The notes under the pieces are model-generated. The model was not told the origin of the DNA. It saw only the letters and a list, made by a program, of their open reading frames with translations, and did no database searches. DNA of 55,328 bases from CAYWNA01 sp964459305 (GTDB lineage: Bacteria > Planctomycetota > Planctomycetia > Pirellulales > Pirellulaceae): NCBI GenBank assembly GCA_964459305.1, contig CAYWNA010000067.1, forward strand, positions 1 through 55,328. The letters run 5' to 3'. Below are positions 50,462 to 55,328 of this stretch, piece after piece. The first letter of the stretch is position 1, and each line of letters opens with the position of its first letter. Position numbers and translations under genes: made by a program.

Positions 50462-51919
50462 ATGCGATTTATCATTACCCTGATGGTTTACCTGGCCGCA
50501 CCGTCGGCGGTCGGCGCACCGCCGAATGTGTTATTCATCGCTGTTGACGATCTGCGACCGGAGCTTGGCTGCTACGGAAAGCCAGTTCAATCGCCCAACA
50601 TCGATCAACTGGCCCGCGAAGGCACTTTGTTCGAGCGTGCGTACGTGCAATGCGCACTCTGCATGCCGTCTCGTGCGTCGGTCCTTACGGGTCGGCGTCC
50701 GGACACAACGGGCGTCGTCGATTTCAGTGTGCGATTCCGGGATGTGTTAGGCGACGTCGCTACGCTTCCTCAACACTTCAAGAACAACGGCTACCACACG
50801 GCGGCTTTCGGGAAGATCTTCCACAACAATGACCCTGCATCGTGGAGCGAACGGCTGTGGAAATCAGATTGCTCGCGTTATCACACAGAGTTCGGCAAAC
50901 AGGTGCTGGTGTGGACCAAAGAGGATCACCGCCGGCTGACTTATGTCTGGGATCTTGGCGATGGTATTACCAAAACAAAACGGCCGGGTGGTCTGCCGTG
51001 GGAAGCGCCCGAGGTTCCCGATAACGCTTTGCGCGACGGTCACATCGCCGATGCCGCGATCGCGAAGATGGAGGAACTGAAAGACAAGCCCTTTTTTCTG
51101 GCGGTTGGCTTTCACAAACCCCATTTGCCTTTTATCGCACCGAAGAAGTATTTTGACCTCTACGACCGAGAAAAGATTGCGCCCGCCACGAATCCCTTTC
51201 CTCCTCGCGACGCGCCGAAATTCGCGACCTACAACTGGAACGATCTACGGCACTACTACGGCATTCCGGACATTGGACCGGTTTCCGAGGAGCAGGCCCG
51301 CGACTTGAAGCACGCCTATTACGCTTGTGTGAGTTTCACGGACGCGCAGGTGGGACGTTTGTTAAAGAGGCTGGATGAGTTTGGCCTGAGAGACAACACG
51401 GTCGTTGTGCTCTGGGGCGACCATGGCTGGCAACTCGGAGAACACGGAATGTGGGACAAGCATTCGAATTTCGAAACGTCGACGCACGCTCCGTTGATCG
51501 TACGAACGCCGGGCCAGAAACCTGGCCGAACGAAAGCACTGGTTGAGTTTGTCGACATCTATCCGTCGCTCTGCGAACTCTGCGGCCTATCGTTGGACGA
51601 CGGACTGGAAGGGCGCAGTTTCGTTCCTCTGATTGAATCCCCCGACCTTCCTTGGAAGTCTGCAGCCTTCAGCCAATATCAACGCGTGATTCCCGGCTAT
51701 GGCCAAGTCGCGCGCGGCATGGGCTACTCAATGCGCACGGATCGCTATCGATTCACTCTGTGGCTGGTGCCGGGTACCGATTTTCGCGCTTATGAACTAT
51801 ACGATCATCAGTCGGACCCGGAGGAGAATATCAATTTGGCCGGCGACTCCGAGCATAGACAGTTGGTTGATGAGTTGAAGAAGAGACTCCACGCTGGCTG
51901 GAAAGCTGCCATTCCTTAG
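50462..51919 (+). CDS. secreted sulfatase, iduronate-2-sulfatase type
   Basis: The 485-residue type I sulfatase has a signal peptide (residues 1-18), the metal-binding NVLFIAVDDLRPELGCYG (Asp29, Asp30) and the formylglycine signature CMPSR at 67-71. Later metal ligands are in WGDHGWQLGEHGMWDKHSN. Arrangement and length match planctomycete iduronate-2-sulfatase-like enzymes that remove sulfate from polysaccharides. No maturation (anSME or FGE) gene is in the window. GCGAGG precedes the ATG. Confidence 0.96.
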   Translation: MRFIITLMVYLAAPSAVGAPPNVLFIAVDDLRPELGCYGKPVQSPNIDQLAREGTLFERAYVQCALCMPSRASVLTGRRPDTTGVVDFSVRFRDVLGDVATLPQHFKNNGYHTAAFGKIFHNNDPASWSERLWKSDCSRYHTEFGKQVLVWTKEDHRRLTYVWDLGDGITKTKRPGGLPWEAPEVPDNALRDGHIADAAIAKMEELKDKPFFLAVGFHKPHLPFIAPKKYFDLYDREKIAPATNPFPPRDAPKFATYNWNDLRHYYGIPDIGPVSEEQARDLKHAYYACVSFTDAQVGRLLKRLDEFGLRDNTVVVLWGDHGWQLGEHGMWDKHSNFETSTHAPLIVRTPGQKPGRTKALVEFVDIYPSLCELCGLSLDDGLEGRSFVPLIESPDLPWKSAAFSQYQRVIPGYGQVARGMGYSMRTDRYRFTLWLVPGTDFRAYELYDHQSDPEENINLAGDSEHRQLVDELKKRLHAGWKAAIP

Positions 51920-52011
51920 TTCGGGACCAGTCGGTTGACGGCGTGACCAAGCCAACGCGGACCGTCTATCTGCCAGACGGAAATCATTGATGCGACCACC
52001 CTGCAATTGGT

Positions 52012-53433
52012 TCACGATGGCGTCGAGAGAACGGATTCCAATCCTATGATCTGGTGAAAATAGCCTCGGCGCTCCAATTCCCGGGTAATATCCCCTGCGC
52101 AGACCAACACACGCTCGACCGTGTACCCCTTCGGGGCTTTAAGGAACTGAATCTTCCGTTCCACCTCACGAATCGCCGACACTCCCACGGGTTGACTGCG
52201 GAACTTGCATTCCAGCAACGTCAACACGTTCCCGTGACGGTGGACCAGAACGTCGATTTGGATCCCTTGGCCGACGGGTCGAGTCCTCGACGGCTGCCGA
52301 AAAAAGGGGCCAAATCCCACAATCTGGTCCAGGCCAAATCCAAGATGTGACAGAATCGCAGGCAGATTCTTTATGCAGAACTGCTCGAACGCCAGACCAC
52401 ACCACGAATCAAAGCTTCGGCCGGCCAAACGCTGGAACATCCCAGGCTTCGTGTTGAGCTGAATGGTCTGTCGATTGGGTCCGATGTACCTGAAATAGAA
52501 ACGCAGCCATTCGTCCCAAAGGACGATCTTGCGCGTCTTCTCACCCTTGCCAGTGACCGAAAGAGGAGAGAATACGTTGACAAAATCGGCCTGCTCCAAG
52601 TTCTGAATGTAGGTCGAGAATCCGCCACCAGGCTCAACCTTCAAACGCCGAGCCAACTCCTCTTTCGAGCAGCTTTTCTCGGCCAAGGCCTTCACGATGC
52701 TCTCGTAAGTCTTGGTGACCTTGAACTGTTCTTTGAAGATCGAATCAAGCTCGGTTAGAAAGAATGCATCCTTGCGAAAACACAGTGCATCGAGATTATC
52801 TTCCAGGGATCGTGTTGGATCGATTTGCTCTAGGTATTTGGGGACGCCGCCAAAGACCATAAGGAACTGAACGATCTCGTGGTCCGACCGATAATCGCGG
52901 AAGAACAGCTTTGCCTCGTGAGCCGGGAGCGGATTCAGTTTGATCTCGAACGTCTTCCGGTTGTGTAATGCTTGCGAATGGATGATGTGCTTGACCATGA
53001 ACTGAGCGATGGATCCGCAGAGGACCAGCGTGATTCGTGGGTTTTTCTTCCAATGGTTGTCCCAGAAGTACTTCACCAGAGAAACCAGTTCGCTGCGCCC
53101 GGAGGCCATCCAGGGAAATTCGTCAAACACGACGTAGTGCCATCCGCGTTTCAAATGGAAAGTCAGCACCTCAAGGGCGGTGCGCCAGTCGCTGGCCACG
53201 GCTTTCGGTGTGCCGGTTTGCTCGGCGAGCTGGCTCATGAAATGGTCGATCTGTTGCTTGAGCGATGCCTGCTGAAGTCCCTCGAAACACAAGTCCCCCG
53301 TACGCCCCGCGGCCTGCATGAGCAAAGCGCTCTTTCCCACCCGTCGTCGACCATACACGATCCCCAGTTCAGGCCGCTTCGACCGAAGGGCTCGTTGGAT
53401 GATGTTCAGTTCGTGCTCGCGTCCGTAGAACAT
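52012..53433 (-). CDS. DUF234-type AAA ATPase with nuclease-like C-terminus
   Basis: The 473-residue protein begins FYGREHELNIIQ, with Walker A GRRRVGKSALL (about residues 28-38) and Walker B HYVVFDEFPW. A winged-helix middle follows (SKEELARRLKVEPGGGF). The C-terminal DUF234 domain contains QIDVLVHRHGN then LLECKF, the Asp...Glu-X-Lys pattern of PD-(D/E)XK nucleases. Family members are common in archaea and planctomycetes with unknown function, and often occur as orphan genes. The start was placed at 53433, since the frame beyond it runs through the palindromes. No ribosome site is visible, so the message may be leaderless. Confidence 0.88.
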   Translation of the reverse strand: MFYGREHELNIIQRALRSKRPELGIVYGRRRVGKSALLMQAAGRTGDLCFEGLQQASLKQQIDHFMSQLAEQTGTPKAVASDWRTALEVLTFHLKRGWHYVVFDEFPWMASGRSELVSLVKYFWDNHWKKNPRITLVLCGSIAQFMVKHIIHSQALHNRKTFEIKLNPLPAHEAKLFFRDYRSDHEIVQFLMVFGGVPKYLEQIDPTRSLEDNLDALCFRKDAFFLTELDSIFKEQFKVTKTYESIVKALAEKSCSKEELARRLKVEPGGGFSTYIQNLEQADFVNVFSPLSVTGKGEKTRKIVLWDEWLRFYFRYIGPNRQTIQLNTKPGMFQRLAGRSFDSWCGLAFEQFCIKNLPAILSHLGFGLDQIVGFGPFFRQPSRTRPVGQGIQIDVLVHRHGNVLTLLECKFRSQPVGVSAIREVERKIQFLKAPKGYTVERVLVCAGDITRELERRGYFHQIIGLESVLSTPS

Positions 53434-53444
53434 GCATAAAGTAT

Positions 53445-53541
53445 AGATCGGCAAAAATCGACACGCAATACATTCTTGCCGATCTAGCATAAATCATCAC
53501 AGATCGGCAAGGATCGCGAGTTCTGCAATTCTTGCCGATCT
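53445..53541. repeat. two tandem 41-base palindromes upstream of the ATPase gene
   Basis: AGATCGGCAAAAATCG (53445-53460) pairs with ATTCTTGCCGATCT (53472-53485). AGATCGGCAAGGATCG (53501-53516) pairs with ATTCTTGCCGATCT again (53528-53541). Each unit is 41 bases and they repeat every 56 bases. The first unit begins 12 bases before the ATPase start codon, so binding here would control it directly. Confidence 0.8.
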
Positions 53542-53757
53542 GAGGGCCATACTCTGTCCGACAGCGATTCTTGCAGAGTGGGTTGTCGCATTAGCATCTT
53601 GGCTCAAGCGGCTTCAAACTCAGAAGACCCAACACCTTGGACACGGGAGCCGTCAAGGCCAAGGCCAGGAGGTTGCAGGATTGTTGTCGCGAGACGAGAA
53701 TGCCGGGGATTCCGCCATGGAATCGATCCAACAGAGGGCATTCGAAGGGAGACGGAG

Positions 53758-54651
53758 ATGAAGACGAGCATCGAGCGGCTGTTGGCGTGCGTTGTGGTTC
53801 TGGCCACAGCGCAATTGGATGCGGCCGAACCAGACAAGCCGGCAACCATTTCGATTGGCAGCGTGTCCGTCTTTCCTGCGAAGTGGGACAAAGACGCCAA
53901 CAGCGAGAGAATCGAGCAAATGGTCCGCGGAGCGGCGGAACGGGGCGCCCGGTTCGTCATCACCCCGGAAGGCGCGCTGGAAGGTTATGTGGTAAACGAG
54001 GTGATCCGAGAAAAGGACGCCGACGAGAAAGTTCGGCTGACCGAACGGTTTCGGAAACTGGCCGAGCCCATCGATGGTCCTTACATTGTCCGCTTTCGCG
54101 AACTGGCTGACGAGTTGGACATCCATTTGGTGCTAGGCTTCCTCGAGGCCGAGGGCGAAAAGACGTTTAACACGGCGGCCCTGATCGGCCCGGATGGTCG
54201 AATTGTCGGCAAGTACCGCAAGACGCACTTTCACCAGGGATACGAGGTCAATCCTCCGGGATACACGCCCGGAGACGCGTATCCCGTCTTTGATGTAGGC
54301 TTTATGAAGGTGGGCATCATGATCTGCTTCGACCGGCAGTTGCCGGAACCGGCCCGCGCGTTGGCACTGGGCGGCGCCGACCTGATCGCCTGCCCTTCTT
54401 ATGGCGGCTGGGGCGACTGGAACACCCGGGTGATGCAGGTTCGCGCCTACGAGAATCAGGCTTACGTCGTATTCACGCATCCCGAGCAAAGCCTGATCAT
54501 CGACCGCAACGGAAAATTGCTTGACGAGTGCCGAAAGAATGACACCGCCGTCCATGACGTCAATCTCTCCGACCTAAGCAAAACGCGTCAGTCGATGACC
54601 AAGCGGCGGCCTGAAACGTATCGAAGTCTGTCCGAGCAGACGCACCAGTAG
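53758..54651 (+). CDS. secreted carbon-nitrogen hydrolase (nitrilase superfamily)
   Basis: The 297-residue protein has a signal peptide (residues 1-23) and a nitrilase fold with the catalytic triad Glu71 (TPEGALEG), Lys155 (YRKTHFHQ) and Cys190 (IMICFDRQLPEPAR). Exported members of this family in planctomycetes hydrolyse amides of unknown identity. The ATG at 53758 has AGGGAGACGGAG before it; the open frame extends 60 codons upstream without signal-like sequence. Confidence 0.9.
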   Translation: MKTSIERLLACVVVLATAQLDAAEPDKPATISIGSVSVFPAKWDKDANSERIEQMVRGAAERGARFVITPEGALEGYVVNEVIREKDADEKVRLTERFRKLAEPIDGPYIVRFRELADELDIHLVLGFLEAEGEKTFNTAALIGPDGRIVGKYRKTHFHQGYEVNPPGYTPGDAYPVFDVGFMKVGIMICFDRQLPEPARALALGGADLIACPSYGGWGDWNTRVMQVRAYENQAYVVFTHPEQSLIIDRNGKLLDECRKNDTAVHDVNLSDLSKTRQSMTKRRPETYRSLSEQTHQ

Positions 54652-54721
54652 ACGGCGCACCGGATCGCACGTCTACCGACGCGGCGGCGGTCCCATTGTT
54701 CCCCATATTTCTTCGGACGGG

Positions 54722-55328
54722 TCAGTCGGTGGATATCAGGCAAAGAACGGAGCCATCCTGCAATGTTGCGACGATCCGGCCGGCACGGTCTGTGGCCAGT
54801 CCCCACCATGCTGGTGCAGCCGGTAACGATTGGCTCCACAGCATGCTTCCATTTTCGAGCGATAGAGCCGTTAGCTTGGTATCGGTGGAAGACTCTGCCG
54901 ATGGAACCGACCTGCCAGCGACAACCACGGCATTGGCGCCGACGGCCATCGCCCTGGGTTGTGCGACTCCCGTGAAGCTCCACAAAGGCTTGGGCTCAGC
55001 TCCCGCGTCGTTCGGTGCCAGCCGAACGATGCGGCTGTCGACGGCGCGGATCAGTGTCTCTTTCGGGCCCGCTTGCAGGAAGTTCCCAGCGAAGTACCGA
55101 CCCGTCCAGAACTCTTTGGGCGAATAGAGCAACCGGTTGAAAGCGACGACATCATCGTCGACAAGGAACAACTCGCAGCCTCGCGGAGCCTTGCCCCATC
55201 GCTTCTGCCGCACCTCTTCCTCGCGGACCTCCTTGGTGTACTCCCAGTTTGGATCGGCAGGCGGTGTCTGCCCGCCGTAAGCGTTCACAGCCCAGTAACC
55301 GTATGACCGGCCCTTCTTAATCGTAATC
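54722..55328 (-). CDS. C-terminal part of a PQQ-like propeller protein, cut by the window edge
   Basis: The frame is open to the right edge, where it reads YGYWAVNAYGGQTPP, so its start lies outside the window. About 200 residues are visible. They contain blade-like repeats (ALSLENGSMLWSQSLPA, TDRAGRIVATLQDGSVLCL), as in the quinoprotein-like proteins that planctomycetes encode in large numbers. The function is unknown. It is convergent with the nitrilase gene. Confidence 0.75.
   Translation of the reverse strand, partial: ITIKKGRSYGYWAVNAYGGQTPPADPNWEYTKEVREEEVRQKRWGKAPRGCELFLVDDDVVAFNRLLYSPKEFWTGRYFAGNFLQAGPKETLIRAVDSRIVRLAPNDAGAEPKPLWSFTGVAQPRAMAVGANAVVVAGRSVPSAESSTDTKLTALSLENGSMLWSQSLPAAPAWWGLATDRAGRIVATLQDGSVLCLISTD

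Noticed and set aside
53445..53541. Possible CRISPR array
   Set aside because: There are only two units, each a palindrome, and no cas gene is nearby. It fits an operator or binding site better.

Overview
The window looks like a piece of a chromosome from a planctomycete, probably of the Pirellula/Rhodopirellula type. This is inferred from its content: many Tat-exported oxidoreductases, a formylglycine sulfatase, DUF4838, ThuA, Gfo/Idh/MocA, GH29 and beta-helix proteins, PQQ-like propellers, and many intergenic palindromic repeats. No rRNA, tRNA or CRISPR array was seen, and no transposase.

Region 1 (1-14.2 kb) is a respiratory island, almost all on the minus strand. From its 5' end it runs: MOSC-domain protein, Rieske protein, a b6-type cytochrome b fused to subunit IV, an octaheme hydroxylamine-oxidoreductase-like cytochrome c, napD, napA, a small diheme NapB-like lipoprotein, napG and napH. 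Beyond a plus-strand porin lies a second module of a four-heme cytochrome c, a four-cluster ferredoxin and an NrfD-type membrane protein. The inferred logic is that NapGH and/or the Rieske/b complex oxidise quinol, NapA reduces nitrate, and the octaheme protein handles nitrite, hydroxylamine or another nitrogen intermediate. No napC or nrfA is visible.

Region 2 (14.3-21 kb) carries two paralogous Rrf2 regulators. Each lies behind a promoter with the same inverted repeat, GGATAA-N12-TTATCC. Between and around them are a second Rieske protein and several broken genes: a YHS protein and a small membrane protein with single-base frame breaks, a GltD-like flavoprotein that has lost its middle and is fused to the second Rrf2, and a small secreted protein with a frame break. 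A large FAD protein with an SRPBCC-like tail follows.

Region 3 (21-31.6 kb) holds malate dehydrogenase with a flavodoxin, then an exported aldo/keto reductase, a DUF362 protein, an alpha-L-fucosidase, a Gfo/Idh/MocA plus SDR pair, a beta-helix protein and a stand-alone molbindin.

Region 4 (31.6-47.6 kb) is mostly secreted carbohydrate-related proteins (propellers, DUF4838, ThuA, TIM-barrel isomerase, beta-helix), with a phosphatase-like protein, an alpha/beta hydrolase and a BrnT/BrnA-type toxin-antitoxin pair. A strong terminator lies in an 800-base gene-poor stretch at 33.1-33.9 kb.

Region 5 (47.6 kb to the end) has DNA topoisomerase III with a small partner, a sulfatase, a DUF234-type ATPase preceded by two tandem palindromes, an exported nitrilase-family hydrolase, and the 3' part of a propeller protein cut by the window edge.

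Intergenic spaces hold at least five families of long inverted repeats. One is a roughly 145-base element with nested inverted repeats, present in two opposite-facing full copies.
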